Shown: in pieces, positions 7,938-16,861 of the stretch
How positions within the stretch are numbered: position 1 is the stretch's first letter
Layout of the letters: each line of letters starts with the position of its first letter
NCBI RefSeq assembly: GCF_006438725.1
Contig: NZ_RCZD01000005.1
Coordinates: 62,001-126,000, forward strand
Length of the DNA: 64,000 bases
Reading direction: 5' to 3'
From: Ewingella americana
GTDB taxonomy: Bacteria > Pseudomonadota > Gammaproteobacteria > Enterobacterales > Enterobacteriaceae
Made by a program: the position numbers and the translations under genes
Notes under the pieces: model-generated
Told to the model about the DNA's origin: nothing
What the model saw: the letters and a program-made list of their open reading frames with translations, nothing else
Databases searched by the model: none

Positions 7938-8585
7938 ATGGAAGAACAAGCCAAAAGTAATTTCTGGTACGCCGAGTGGTCGTTCCCGATTTTTGTTGGA
8001 TTACTCTCCTCCGGGGTGTTTGCCGGGACACACATGTATTACCTGTATGGCATCGGTGCTTTTAACGAAGTGGCGTTTGTCGCGATGCTGCGTGCAGGCA
8101 TGGATACCGGCGTCTACGGCGCGGTCGCCGCCTTCGGTGCCAGCTTCCTGTTTGCCCGTATTATCGAAGGTTCACTGGTCGGTATTCTCGACATCGGTGG
8201 CGCAATCCAGACCGGCATTGGCCTTGGCGTTCCCGCTATGCTGCTGGGTGCCGGGATCATCTTCCCGGTGGCGAACTTTGCGGCATCACTGGTGACCGGT
8301 CTGATTCTGGGACTGGCAGTGGGTTACATCATTATTCTGGCGCGTAAATTTACCATCAACCAGAGTAATTCCACCTATGGTGCAGACGTGATGATGGGGG
8401 CCGGTAACGCCTCAGGCCGCTTCCTCGGTCCATTGATTATCCTGTCTGCAATGGCGGCCTCCATTCCAATCGGTTTGGGTTCGCTGCTCGGTGCGCTGGG
8501 GTTCTATCTCTGGCAGAAACCGATCACCGGCGGTGCCATTCTGGGTGCCATGATCCTCGGTGCGATTTACCCGGTAGCCCTGTAA
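7938..8585 (+). CDS. DUF4310 family membrane protein (putative transporter subunit)
   Basis: About 215-aa polytopic membrane protein with at least five Gly/Ala-rich helices (FPIFVGLLSSGVFAGTHMYY, AAFGASFLFARIIEGSLVGI, GIGLGVPAMLLGAGIIFPV and others). NFWYAEWSFPIFVGL at the N-terminus and GADVMMGAGNASGRFLGPL in the C-terminal half are the most family-specific parts. Two ATGs are possible: 7932 is only 3 nt from GGAG, 7938 is 9 nt away and is preferred. With DUF4311 it would make a two-subunit membrane unit; the soluble SFCGS and DUF4312 proteins may be its energising or phosphorylating partners. No transporter family of known mechanism is recognised. Confidence 0.75.
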   Translation: MEEQAKSNFWYAEWSFPIFVGLLSSGVFAGTHMYYLYGIGAFNEVAFVAMLRAGMDTGVYGAVAAFGASFLFARIIEGSLVGILDIGGAIQTGIGLGVPAMLLGAGIIFPVANFAASLVTGLILGLAVGYIIILARKFTINQSNSTYGADVMMGAGNASGRFLGPLIILSAMAASIPIGLGSLLGALGFYLWQKPITGGAILGAMILGAIYPVAL

Positions 8586-8673
8586 GAACAGCAGTCAATA
8601 AGCAGTTAAATCAGACGTCAGGAACGCTTTCTGGCGTCTGGTGCCACTGAGAAAAGAGTACGGAGAAAAACGT

Positions 8674-9813
8674 ATGTATGATCTGATCATCCGCCAGGCG
8701 AAATGCCCCGACGGCAGCCTGACCGATATTGCCATCCGCGACGGTAAAATTGCCGCCACCGGCCAGCTCGACAGCGGTACAACCGCCACACAAATTCTCG
8801 ACCTGCACGGTAAGGTTTACGCCAGCGCCGGGTGGATTGACTCCCACGTTCACTGCTACATCAAATCGCCGATTTATCACGACGAGCCCGATCTTATCGG
8901 CGTCGCGAGCGGCGTCACCACCGTGGTGGATGCGGGCAGCACCGGTGCCAACGATGTCGATGATTTCTACCAATTGACCCGCGAGGCCAAAACCAACGTC
9001 CTGGCCTTTTTGAATATCGCCCGCACCGGCATCGTTACGCAAAACGAACTGGCCGATATGGAGCAGATCGACAAAGCCAGCGTGCGCGACGCCATCGCCC
9101 GTAACCCTGATTTCATCATCGGCATCAAAGCGCGGATGAGCAGCAGTGTGGTGGGTAAAAACGGCATTAAACCGCTGGTGCGTGCCAAAGAGATCCAGCA
9201 GGAAAATAACGATCTGCCGCTGATGGTACACATTGGCAATAATCCGCCGGATCTGGATGAAATTACCGATTTACTGACTTCGGGCGACATCATCACCCAC
9301 TGCTACAACGGTAAACCGAACCGCATTTTGTCGCCGGAAGGCGTACTGCGTGACTCAGTCAAACGCGCGCTCAGCCGTGGCGTTTTACTCGACGTCGGCC
9401 ACGGCAGCGCCAGCTTCAGCTTTGAAGTGGCCAGACTGGCAATCGCACAGGGCATCGTGCCGCACACCATCAGTTCTGACATCTATTGCCGCAACCGCGC
9501 CACCGGGCCGGTCCATAGTCTGGCGACCGTGATGTCCAAATTCTTTACCGTCGGCCTTTCGCTTGAACAGGTGATCGAATGCGTCACCTGTAACGTCGCC
9601 GACGCGCTCCGCCTGCCGTCTAAAGGACGCCTTGAGGTTGGTGCTGACGCCGATCTGACGCTGTTTGAAATCCAACATGCGCCGAAGGTGTTCCTCGACT
9701 CTGAAGGTCAGTCAGTCACCGGTGAGCAGCTCCTGGTGCCACTGGCCGCCGTGGTAGCGGGCGTTACCTTATTCACTGATGAAGGAAAATCAAATCATGT
9801 CTTCGAACGCTGA
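8674..9813 (+). CDS. Amidohydrolase/deacetylase-family metallohydrolase
   Basis: 379-aa cytosolic TIM-barrel hydrolase of the amidohydrolase superfamily, in the subgroup once called 'dihydroorotase/adenine deaminase' (like Enterococcus EF0837 and Agrobacterium Atu3266), members of which deacetylate N-acyl or O-acyl acids. Metal ligands are all visible: His58 and His60 (IDSHVHC), a candidate carboxylated Lys152 (IGIKARM), His186 (MVHIGNN), His209 (THCYNG) and Asp269 (SSDIYCRN). The start at 8674 has GGAGA upstream and fits the family N-terminus MYDLIIRQAK. It overlaps dgaE by 17 nt. Context suggests it removes an N-acyl group so that the DgaE-type lyase can act. Confidence 0.85.
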   Translation: MYDLIIRQAKCPDGSLTDIAIRDGKIAATGQLDSGTTATQILDLHGKVYASAGWIDSHVHCYIKSPIYHDEPDLIGVASGVTTVVDAGSTGANDVDDFYQLTREAKTNVLAFLNIARTGIVTQNELADMEQIDKASVRDAIARNPDFIIGIKARMSSSVVGKNGIKPLVRAKEIQQENNDLPLMVHIGNNPPDLDEITDLLTSGDIITHCYNGKPNRILSPEGVLRDSVKRALSRGVLLDVGHGSASFSFEVARLAIAQGIVPHTISSDIYCRNRATGPVHSLATVMSKFFTVGLSLEQVIECVTCNVADALRLPSKGRLEVGADADLTLFEIQHAPKVFLDSEGQSVTGEQLLVPLAAVVAGVTLFTDEGKSNHVFER

Positions 9814-10930
9814 GCAGTCTCTCTACGAAAAATACGGTCTTAAGCAGGTGATTAACGCCTCCGGCCGCATGACCATTTTGGGGGTTTCAACCCCGCGCCC
9901 TGAAGTAGCCGATGTCGTTAATACCGGCCTGAATCACTTCTTCGAGATGAAAGAGGTGGTCAACAAAACCGGTGCTTATATTGCGAAATTGCTGGGCGTG
10001 GAGAATGCGGTGGTGGTCTCCTGCGCGTCCTCTGGCATGGCGCAGTCGATCGCCGCCGTGATTGTCAAAGATAACGCCTGGTTGCTGGAAAACCTGCACG
10101 CCGCGCCGCTGGAAGTGCCTCACGACATCGTGCTGCCAAAAGGCCACAACGTTAACTTTGGCGCGCCGGTAGGCACCATGGTGATGCTGGGCGGCGGAAA
10201 AGTGGTTGAAGCCGGGTATGCCAACGAATGTTCGCCAGCACAGCTTGCCGCCTGCATTACGCCACGCACGGCCGCCATTCTGTACATCAAATCGCACCAC
10301 TCGGTGCAGAAAAGCATTCTGTCTGTCGAAGAGGCTGCCGCCGTGGCGCGTGAACACAACGTGCCGCTGATTGTCGATGCCGCCGCCGAGGAGGACCTGA
10401 CTTGTTATTACCACATGGGCGCAGATCTGGTGATCTACAGCGGCGCGAAAGCCATCGAAGGGCCGACCAGCGGCCTGGTGGTCGGTAAACAGCAGTATGT
10501 CGAATGGGTGAAATTGCAGTCAGGCGGCATTGGCCGTGCCATGAAAGTCGGTAAAGAGGGGATTCTCGGCCTGACGCAGGCGATTGAAAGCTACATGACT
10601 TTGCCGAAAACCACCGGTCAGGAGATGGTCGACAAAATGACACCATTCATTGAGAGCCTGAATCAAATCAACGGCGTCACTGGCCGCGTGGTGTGGGACA
10701 GCGCCGGGCGCGATATTGCGCGCACAGAAATCACTTTCGACGAAGCCGTTTTGGGCTGGAAAACCAAAGCCATTGTTGATGCGATGAAAAATGGCGATAT
10801 CGCCATCTACTTCCGCGGCTATCGTGCCAACGAAGGCAAGATTGAAGTCGACGTGCGCAGCGTGACGCCGCCGCAGCTCGCCATTGTCGCCGCGCGTTTT
10901 AAACAACTTTTCAGCGGAGAAAAAGCATGA
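9797..10930 (+). CDS. dgaE: DgaE-family PLP-dependent ammonia-lyase
   Basis: 377-aa fold-type I PLP enzyme related to SelA and to DgaE, the D-glucosaminate-6-phosphate ammonia-lyase of Salmonella. The Schiff-base lysine should be Lys218 in YSGAKAIEGPTSG, with Asp194 of the IVDAAAEED motif holding the PLP ring. The predicted reaction converts a phosphorylated 2-amino sugar acid to 2-keto-3-deoxygluconate-6-phosphate plus ammonia. The start at 9797 has AAGGA at good spacing. It overlaps the aldolase gene by 4 nt (ATGA), so the two are coupled. No PTS of the usual dgaABCD type accompanies it. The exact substrate is inferred from the family. Confidence 0.85.
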   Translation: MSSNAEQSLYEKYGLKQVINASGRMTILGVSTPRPEVADVVNTGLNHFFEMKEVVNKTGAYIAKLLGVENAVVVSCASSGMAQSIAAVIVKDNAWLLENLHAAPLEVPHDIVLPKGHNVNFGAPVGTMVMLGGGKVVEAGYANECSPAQLAACITPRTAAILYIKSHHSVQKSILSVEEAAAVAREHNVPLIVDAAAEEDLTCYYHMGADLVIYSGAKAIEGPTSGLVVGKQQYVEWVKLQSGGIGRAMKVGKEGILGLTQAIESYMTLPKTTGQEMVDKMTPFIESLNQINGVTGRVVWDSAGRDIARTEITFDEAVLGWKTKAIVDAMKNGDIAIYFRGYRANEGKIEVDVRSVTPPQLAIVAARFKQLFSGEKA

Positions 10931-11667
10931 AGCTGACCCCGAATTTCTACCGTGACCGCGTGTGCCTGAATGTGCTGGCCGGTTCCAAAGACAATGCCCG
11001 CGATATTTACGAGGCCGCTGAAGGCCACGTACTGGTCGGCGTATTGTCAAAAAATTACGCCGATGTGCCGAGCGCCGTGGCGGACATGAAAGAGTACGCC
11101 GCGCTGATTGAAAACGCGTTGTCCGTCGGCCTGGGGGCCGGTGACCCGCGCCAGTCGCTGATGGTCAGCCAGATTTCTCAGCAGGTTCAACCGCAGCATG
11201 TGAATCAGGTCTTTACCGGCGTGGGCACCAGCCGTGCGTTGCTTGGCCAGAACGACAGCGTGGTCAACGGCCTGATTTCACCCACTGGCAAAATCGGCTG
11301 GGTGAAAATCAATACCGGGCCGCTGAGTTCCACCGCCGCTGACGCCATTGTGCCGGTGGAAACCGCTATTGCGTTGCTCAAAGATATGGGCGGCAGCTCG
11401 GTCAAATATTTCCCGATGGGCGGCCTCAAAACCCGCGATGAATTCGCCGCCGTGGCCCGCGCCTGTGCGGAGCATGATTTCTGGCTGGAACCGACCGGCG
11501 GAATCGATCTGGAAAACTTCGAGCCGATTATGGAAATCGCGCTGGAAGCGGGCGTCAGTAAAATCATCCCCCATATCTATAGCTCTATTATTGACAGCGC
11601 CAGCGGCAACACCCGCCCTGACGATGTCAGAACCCTGCTGGCCAGCGTTAAAAAGCTGATTGGCTGA
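10927..11667 (+). CDS. dgaF: DgaF-family KDGP aldolase
   Basis: 246-aa class I aldolase expected to split 2-keto-3-deoxygluconate-6-phosphate into pyruvate and glyceraldehyde-3-phosphate. The TIM-barrel features include the probable Schiff-base lysine in SVKYFPMGGLK (about residue 160) and the phosphate-binding WLEPTGGIDLENF. GLGAGDPRQ and IPHIYSSIIDS are typical of the DgaF group and differ from Eda. It follows dgaE with an ATGA overlap and ends the enzyme core of the operon; 125 nt then separate it from the lactonase gene, in which I see only a weak GC-rich hairpin near 11718-11750 without a T-run. Confidence 0.85.
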   Translation: MKLTPNFYRDRVCLNVLAGSKDNARDIYEAAEGHVLVGVLSKNYADVPSAVADMKEYAALIENALSVGLGAGDPRQSLMVSQISQQVQPQHVNQVFTGVGTSRALLGQNDSVVNGLISPTGKIGWVKINTGPLSSTAADAIVPVETAIALLKDMGGSSVKYFPMGGLKTRDEFAAVARACAEHDFWLEPTGGIDLENFEPIMEIALEAGVSKIIPHIYSSIIDSASGNTRPDDVRTLLASVKKLIG

Positions 11668-11792
11668 GAGAAGCAACATTCCCTTCCGCGCTGTGAGCTG
11701 TCTGCGCTGTTAAACACCCTGCGTCCGTCCCTGTTACGGGCGGCGCAGGACTCCCGCGTTTGTCTGGCAATCCCTTTAAATTGAGGAAATGT

Positions 11793-12983
11793 ATGAGAAA
11801 CTGGTTACTGATTTCAGGTTTAACATCCGCGATGCTGGCGATGTCCGCCGCACCGCTTTACGCAGCAGAAAAAACCATGACGCAAACTTCTCATTACGCG
11901 TATGTCGGCACTTATAATCCGAATGGTGAAGGTGTTTACCGTTTTAAAGTTGACAGTAAAACCGGTGCGCTGACCGATCGCGTGCTGGCCAGCCAGTTGC
12001 CAAACCAGGCCCAGATGGTCGCCAGCCACGACGGCAAAACGCTGTTTATCGGCAGTGAAATCGATCACTACAACGGCGGCAAAAATGGCGCGATTGCGGC
12101 CTATAAAATCAATCCGCAGGACGGCAGCCTGACGTTGATTAATCAGGTAGATTCGCAGGGCGCAGGCCCGGTTTATCTGTCGCTGACGCCGAAGGGCGAC
12201 CACCTGCTGGTGGCGAATTACATCAGCGGCGTGGTGGCGACTTTCCCGGTGGATGCCAGTGGGATGTTGGGCGAAGCCAGCGATCATCAGCAGGATTCCG
12301 GTCCGGCCGGAGCCGCTAAACCTGAGGCCGCCGCCGAAGGCAGTTTTGCTGTCAGTGATCACAACGGCCCGCACGCCCACATGATTGCCACCGATCCGAG
12401 TGGCAAATTTGCCTTCTCCACCGATCTTGGTCTGGACCGTATTTACCAGTGGACGCTGGATGACGGCAAGCTGACCGCCAACCAGCCGCCGTTCATTAGC
12501 GCATCTTCACCGGGTGCCGGTCCACGTCATTTCGTGTTCCATCCGAACGGTAAAGTGGTGTTCCTGATCAACGAAGAGGCCTCGACGCTGACCAGCTATC
12601 GCTTTGACAGCGCCAGGGGCACGCTGACCCAACTGCATGTGCTGTCGTCGTTACCGGCTAACTTTAAAGGCACCAACTTTGCCGCAGGCATCGTGCTGAG
12701 CAAAGACGGCAAACATCTGTATGTCGCTAACCGTCTGCACAACAGCATTGCGCAGATCAACGTGACCGGCGAGGGCGCGATGACCTTTGGCGAAGAGACC
12801 TGGACCCGTGGCGACTACCCACGGACGATCAACTTCTCGCCGGATGGAAAATACATTTACGCGATGAATCAACGAAGCGATAACATCACCAGATTCAAGA
12901 TTTCCGCGGGGAGCGGTAAATTGACCTTCGTGGATGATTACACGGCTGTTGGCAGCCCGTCGCAGATGGTCATTGTTCCCTGA
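11793..12983 (+). CDS. Exported lactonase of the YbhE/6-phosphogluconolactonase type
   Basis: 396-aa seven-bladed beta-propeller of the lactonase family (like Pgl/YbhE and muconate lactonising enzymes). Unlike E. coli Pgl it has a clear signal peptide (MRNWLLISGLTSAMLAMSAA…LYA, cut before AEKTM), so it should act in the periplasm. Repeated blade motifs are seen (YVGTYNPNGEGVYRF, MVASHDGKTLF, LSLTPKGDHLLVANY, HNGPHAHMIATDPSGKF, GPRHFVFHPNGK). The first start candidate lies 33 nt earlier; 11793 is preferred because GAGGAA precedes it and it opens the signal peptide. In context it may open an aldonolactone before uptake of the acid. The substrate is unknown. Confidence 0.82.
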   Translation: MRNWLLISGLTSAMLAMSAAPLYAAEKTMTQTSHYAYVGTYNPNGEGVYRFKVDSKTGALTDRVLASQLPNQAQMVASHDGKTLFIGSEIDHYNGGKNGAIAAYKINPQDGSLTLINQVDSQGAGPVYLSLTPKGDHLLVANYISGVVATFPVDASGMLGEASDHQQDSGPAGAAKPEAAAEGSFAVSDHNGPHAHMIATDPSGKFAFSTDLGLDRIYQWTLDDGKLTANQPPFISASSPGAGPRHFVFHPNGKVVFLINEEASTLTSYRFDSARGTLTQLHVLSSLPANFKGTNFAAGIVLSKDGKHLYVANRLHNSIAQINVTGEGAMTFGEETWTRGDYPRTINFSPDGKYIYAMNQRSDNITRFKISAGSGKLTFVDDYTAVGSPSQMVIVP

Positions 12984-13071
12984 TCGATAAAGTATGAGTA
13001 CCCCATTCCCTTCTCCTTAAACCACACCCGGTTTCAGGGGAGGGGAAAAGTGGAAATAAAATGAGAGAGCA

Positions 13072-14991
13072 ATGGTGAGATTTCCCTATCAACGACTGGC
13101 CCATTTATTTGATGCGCTTCAGGCTGAGACATTGCCGCAGGACGAGCTGGCAAAGCGCCTGGACGTCTCGACGCGCACGGTGCGGGCTGATATCACGGCG
13201 CTGAACGAAATCATGGAGCAGTACGGCGCGTCGTTCGTGCACAACCGTGGCAGCGGGTATCAGCTAAAAATTGACGATGCAACGCTGTTTTCCGTCCTGC
13301 AACAGGGGGCTAACCGTCGTATCAGCCCGACGCCGCGTACCGCCCCAGAGCGGGTCAGTTATCTGCTAATCCGTTTTTTGACCTCAGCTTTTTCACTCAA
13401 GCTGGAAGACCTGGCCGATGAATGGTTTGTCAGCCGGGGAACCCTGCAAAATGATATGGCTGAGGTCAGAGAGCATCTGGCACGCTATCACCTGAGCATT
13501 GAAACCAAGCCGCGTTACGGCATGAAGCTGTTCGGCGCTGAGCTGGCCATTCGCGCCTGCCTGACGGATTTATTGTTCCAGCTCGATGGCGAAGAGCAGA
13601 CCAATCCACTGTTGAAAACTGAAAGTCTGGAGCGTGAAGCGCTGGCGCCACTGACTGATTTTATGCATCAGTTGCTGGCCCAGTCATCGATCCAGTTGAC
13701 GGACGAAGGCGAACAGTACCTGATCCTTTACTGCGCGGTGGCGATCAAGCGCATTGCCGGTGGTTATCCGCTGACGGATTTTGATGCAGAAGAGGGGGAT
13801 CCGGCGGTGCGGCAGGTATCAGTTCGCCTGGCGGCTGAGCTGAAGTCTCTGGTGGGTAAAGAGATCCCGGCGGCGGAAGAGGCCTATTTACGGGTCAATA
13901 TTGCGGCGCGGCGGGTACAGAATATTTTGCCGACCGACATTAATGCCGACGACGATGAATCCCTGGTGGATTACATTCTCTCGTACATTAATGCGCACTA
14001 TAACTATGATTTACAGGGTGATAAGCAGCTGCGTGCCGATCTGCTGACGCATATCAAAACCATGATCACCCGGGTGAAATACCAGATCAACATTCCCAAT
14101 CCGCTGCTGAGTAATATCAAACAGCACTACCCGATGGCCTATGACGTGACACTGGCGGCCGTCTCCAGCTGGGGGAAATATACCCCGTACTCGCTCAGCG
14201 AAAACGAAATAGGTTTTCTGGTGTTGCACATCGGTGTGGGGCTGGAACGTCATTATAATATCGGTTACCAGCGCCATCCGCAGGTCATGTTGGTGTGCGA
14301 TACCGGCAACTCGACGATTCGTATGATTCAGGCACAAATTAGCCGTAAATATCCGCAGTTGGTAGTGACGCAGGTAGTGTCGTTGCGTGATTACGAAAAA
14401 CTCGAACACATCGACGAAGATTTCATTATCTCTAATGCGCGCCTCAGTGAAAAAAATAAGCAGGTGGTTGTGCTGTCGCCTTTCCCGACGGAATACCAAA
14501 TGGAGCAGTTGGGAAAACTGGTGTTAGTCGATCGCACGCGCCCCTACATGCTGGAGAAATTCTTCGACGAAAAACACTTCATGATCATCAGGGAACCGAT
14601 GACGCAGGCGCAGTTATTTCACAAAGTCTGTACCCAACTGGAGGAGGAGGGCTACGTTGATGCCGAGTTTTATCCGTCGGTGGTAGAGCGCGAGGAGATT
14701 GTCTCCACCATGCTGGGTGAGGGCATCGCACTGCCGCATTCGCTCGGGTTGCTGGCGAAGAAAACGGTGGTGATCACGCTGCTTTCCCCACAGGGTATCG
14801 CGTGGGGCGAAGGTGAAACGGCGCACGTGATTTTCCTGCTGGCGATCAGTAAAGTGGATTACGAAGAGGCGATGGCGATTTACGATTTGTTCGTGACGTT
14901 TGTGCGAGAGCGGTCAATGAGCCGTTTGCTGAGCAGTGAGAACTTCGCGAGTTTCAAGGCCATTGCGATCGATTGCCTCAGCAGAATCTAA
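13072..14991 (+). CDS. BglG/MtlR-type PRD transcriptional regulator with EIIB and EIIA domains
   Basis: 639-aa regulator with the domain order of MtlR/LicR activators: an N-terminal HTH (about 5-65; LPQDELAKRLDVSTRTVRAD), a second Mga-like HTH (about 90-160), two PRDs (about 180-290 and 295-400, with His in INAHYNYD and VLHIGVGLERHYN), an EIIB-like domain (about 405-495, LVCDTGNSTIRM with a Cys) and a C-terminal EIIA domain (about 500-639, GIALPHSLG with the phospho-His). PTS phosphorylation of such proteins sets their DNA-binding activity. It sits 88 nt after the lactonase gene on the same strand and is the obvious local regulator of the island. There is no AAA+ domain, so it is not a LevR/DgaR type. 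Confidence 0.88.
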   Translation: MVRFPYQRLAHLFDALQAETLPQDELAKRLDVSTRTVRADITALNEIMEQYGASFVHNRGSGYQLKIDDATLFSVLQQGANRRISPTPRTAPERVSYLLIRFLTSAFSLKLEDLADEWFVSRGTLQNDMAEVREHLARYHLSIETKPRYGMKLFGAELAIRACLTDLLFQLDGEEQTNPLLKTESLEREALAPLTDFMHQLLAQSSIQLTDEGEQYLILYCAVAIKRIAGGYPLTDFDAEEGDPAVRQVSVRLAAELKSLVGKEIPAAEEAYLRVNIAARRVQNILPTDINADDDESLVDYILSYINAHYNYDLQGDKQLRADLLTHIKTMITRVKYQINIPNPLLSNIKQHYPMAYDVTLAAVSSWGKYTPYSLSENEIGFLVLHIGVGLERHYNIGYQRHPQVMLVCDTGNSTIRMIQAQISRKYPQLVVTQVVSLRDYEKLEHIDEDFIISNARLSEKNKQVVVLSPFPTEYQMEQLGKLVLVDRTRPYMLEKFFDEKHFMIIREPMTQAQLFHKVCTQLEEEGYVDAEFYPSVVEREEIVSTMLGEGIALPHSLGLLAKKTVVITLLSPQGIAWGEGETAHVIFLLAISKVDYEEAMAIYDLFVTFVRERSMSRLLSSENFASFKAIAIDCLSRI

Positions 14992-14993
14992 CC

Positions 14994-15119
14994 ATCCCCG
15001 TCATCCTTCAAGCTGCCTCTGCGTTGGCTGCCTTCACTCACCCCGGTCACTTACTGGTGTAAGCTCACGGGGATTCACTCAGTTGCCGCCTTGATGCAAC
15101 TTGAATGATTTAGGGGATA
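14994..15119 (-). repeat. ERIC element (copy 2)
   Basis: About 126-bp ERIC repeat, inverted relative to copy 1, with the core TCACTTACTGGTGTAAGCTC and GGGGATTCAC. It begins two bases after the stop codon of the PRD regulator and ends just before npr, so it marks the right-hand edge of the accessory island. Confidence 0.9.
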
Positions 15120-15140
15120 TTTTCAGTGAGTGCATTAAGA

Positions 15141-15413
15141 TCAGTCTTCGTCGAAACCGGAATTGATCAAATTCACTACCGCAGTTAGCGCCTCGGCTTC
15201 ATCTGGGCCGCTGGCTTCGATTTCGATTTTCTGACCTTTCGGGGAATCGAGCATCAGCAGCGCGATCACGCTGCTGGCTTCTGCTTCAATGCCTGCGTCG
15301 TTGCGCAGCATCACTTCTGACTCAAAGCTCTGTACCAGCTCAAACAATTTCATGGCCGGGCGCGCATGCATGCCCAGCCGATTTTTGATTTCTACCGTTT
15401 GCTTTACCGTCAT
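15141..15413 (-). CDS. npr: Phosphocarrier protein NPr (nitrogen PTS)
   Basis: 90-aa HPr-like phosphocarrier of the nitrogen-related PTS (PtsP–NPr–PtsN). The phosphorylated residue is His16 in [37 protein letters not shown] matches the HPr fold around the regulatory Ser position. It receives phosphate from PtsP and passes it to PtsN. Its start overlaps the rapZ stop by 4 nt. The operon rpoN–hpf–ptsN–rapZ–npr is standard in Enterobacterales. Confidence 0.96.
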   Translation of the reverse strand: MTVKQTVEIKNRLGMHARPAMKLFELVQSFESEVMLRNDAGIEAEASSVIALLMLDSPKGQKIEIEASGPDEAEALTAVVNLINSGFDED

Positions 15414-16264
15414 GATTTGCGTTTTTCCAGCGTGCGATGGCGGGATTGCACGTTCTTCCCGCGGGAACGGAAGTAGTCGGCCAATTGTTCAGCAATGTAC
15501 ACCGAGCGGTGTTTACCGCCGGTACAACCGATGGCGACGGTCAGATAACTGCGGTTATTGGTTTCCAGCATCGGCAGCCACTGTTCGAGATAGCTGCGGG
15601 TCTGGTAAATGAAATTGTGCACTTCGGTGTGGCGGTCAAGGAACGCCGCGACGGGTTTGTCCAGGCCGGTCATCGGACGCAGTTTGGGATCCCAGTGCGG
15701 GTTCGGCAGGAAACGTACATCAAAGACGTAATCGGCATCAATCGGGATACCGTGTTTATAGCCGAACGACTCGAATACGATAGTCAGCTCGCGCTCACGT
15801 TTACCCAGCAGGCGGGTACGCAGCATTTCAGCCAGTTCATGCACTGACATTTCTGAGGTGTCGATGATCAGATCCGCCGCTGAACGCAAAGGTTCCAGCA
15901 AGTCAGCTTCTTCATCGATAGCGCTTTCGAGCGAGAGATTTTTACTGGAAAGAGGATGCAGGCGACGGGTGTCGCTGTAACGACGGATCAGCGTATTGCG
16001 ATCGGCATCAAGAAACAGCAATTGAGGCGAAAAGCTCGCCGGTAGCTGGGCCATAGCGTGTTCGAAAATTTCCGGGTTTTCCGGCATATTGCGCACGTCG
16101 ATACTGACCGCTGCAGATATGTTGCGTTCGGCAAGGGTTTGGGCAAGCTGAGGCAGTAAGACCACCGGCAAGTTGTCCACACAGTAAAAACCCATGTCTT
16201 CCAGTGCCCGCAAGGCAACCGACTTCCCGGAACCGGAACGGCCGCTGACAATCATCAGCACCAT
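15410..16264 (-). CDS. rapZ: RNase adapter protein RapZ
   Basis: 284-aa protein that binds glucosamine-6-phosphate and delivers the sRNA GlmZ to RNase E, controlling GlmS synthesis. The Walker A motif GRSGSGKS is at residues 8-15, and the C-terminal RNA- and GlcN6P-binding domain has [18 protein letters not shown] and ends with basic [15 protein letters not shown]. The start at 16264 ([15 protein letters not shown]) gives the exact family length; six codons further upstream are in frame but not conserved. Overlaps npr. Confidence 0.96.
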   Translation of the reverse strand: MVLMIVSGRSGSGKSVALRALEDMGFYCVDNLPVVLLPQLAQTLAERNISAAVSIDVRNMPENPEIFEHAMAQLPASFSPQLLFLDADRNTLIRRYSDTRRLHPLSSKNLSLESAIDEEADLLEPLRSAADLIIDTSEMSVHELAEMLRTRLLGKRERELTIVFESFGYKHGIPIDADYVFDVRFLPNPHWDPKLRPMTGLDKPVAAFLDRHTEVHNFIYQTRSYLEQWLPMLETNNRSYLTVAIGCTGGKHRSVYIAEQLADYFRSRGKNVQSRHRTLEKRKS

Positions 16265-16387
16265 GTTGTCACTCCCCTGCATTCATGTTCAGAATTCACT
16301 TGCCCGGTAAGAAACTATCCGGGAACCATCATTGGCAAAATCGTGCCGGTGAAAACCACCGGCTGAACAGTATTGGTCGGTCTCTCG

Positions 16388-16861
16388 TTATTCTTCGCTT
16401 TCAGTCATGATATGGAACAATTCTTCGTCGCTTTGCGCACTGCGCAAACGACGGCACACCGTTTTGTCAGCCAGTTTTTTAGCAACTAAAGACAGGGTGT
16501 GTAAGTGGGTTTTGCATTGATCGGCAGGCACCAGTAAGGCAAACAGCAGGTCGACTGGCTGATTGTCGATGGCATCGAAGGCGATGGGTTGGTCCAGTTG
16601 AATGAATACCCCGACAGCGCGCAGCGTGTCTTCTTCCAGTTTTCCGTGTGGAATGGCAATCCCCGCACCAATGCCGGTGCTGCCCATTCTTTCGCGGGTG
16701 AGGATCGCGTCAAAAACGACCTGTGGCGGCAGATTAAGCTGCTTGGCGGCAAGTTCGCTGATGATTTCCAGCGCGCGTTTTTTACTGGCGCAGTGAACGC
16801 CGCTTTTGGTGCATTCGGCATTAAGGACTGACGTTAACTGCATAGCTGTATCGTTGATCAT
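16388..16861 (-). CDS. ptsN: Nitrogen-PTS EIIA component PtsN
   Basis: 157-aa EIIA-Ntr protein, terminal phosphate acceptor of the nitrogen PTS. His72 in GIAIPHGKLEED is the phosphorylation site. Unphosphorylated PtsN affects K+ uptake (TrkA, KdpD) and the RpoN/RpoE balance in E. coli. The protein is a little shorter at the C-terminus than in E. coli (ends MTESEE). Downstream 123 nt up to rapZ carry no gene. Its possible phosphate exchange with the PRD/EIIA regulator encoded next door is speculative. Confidence 0.95.
   Translation of the reverse strand: MINDTAMQLTSVLNAECTKSGVHCASKKRALEIISELAAKQLNLPPQVVFDAILTRERMGSTGIGAGIAIPHGKLEEDTLRAVGVFIQLDQPIAFDAIDNQPVDLLFALLVPADQCKTHLHTLSLVAKKLADKTVCRRLRSAQSDEELFHIMTESEE

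Noticed and set aside
5896-14991. Interpreting the island as a standard mannose-family dga PTS operon
   Set aside because: No EIIC/EIID permease and no AAA+ LevR/DgaR regulator are present; only the lyase and aldolase are shared with dgaABCDEF.
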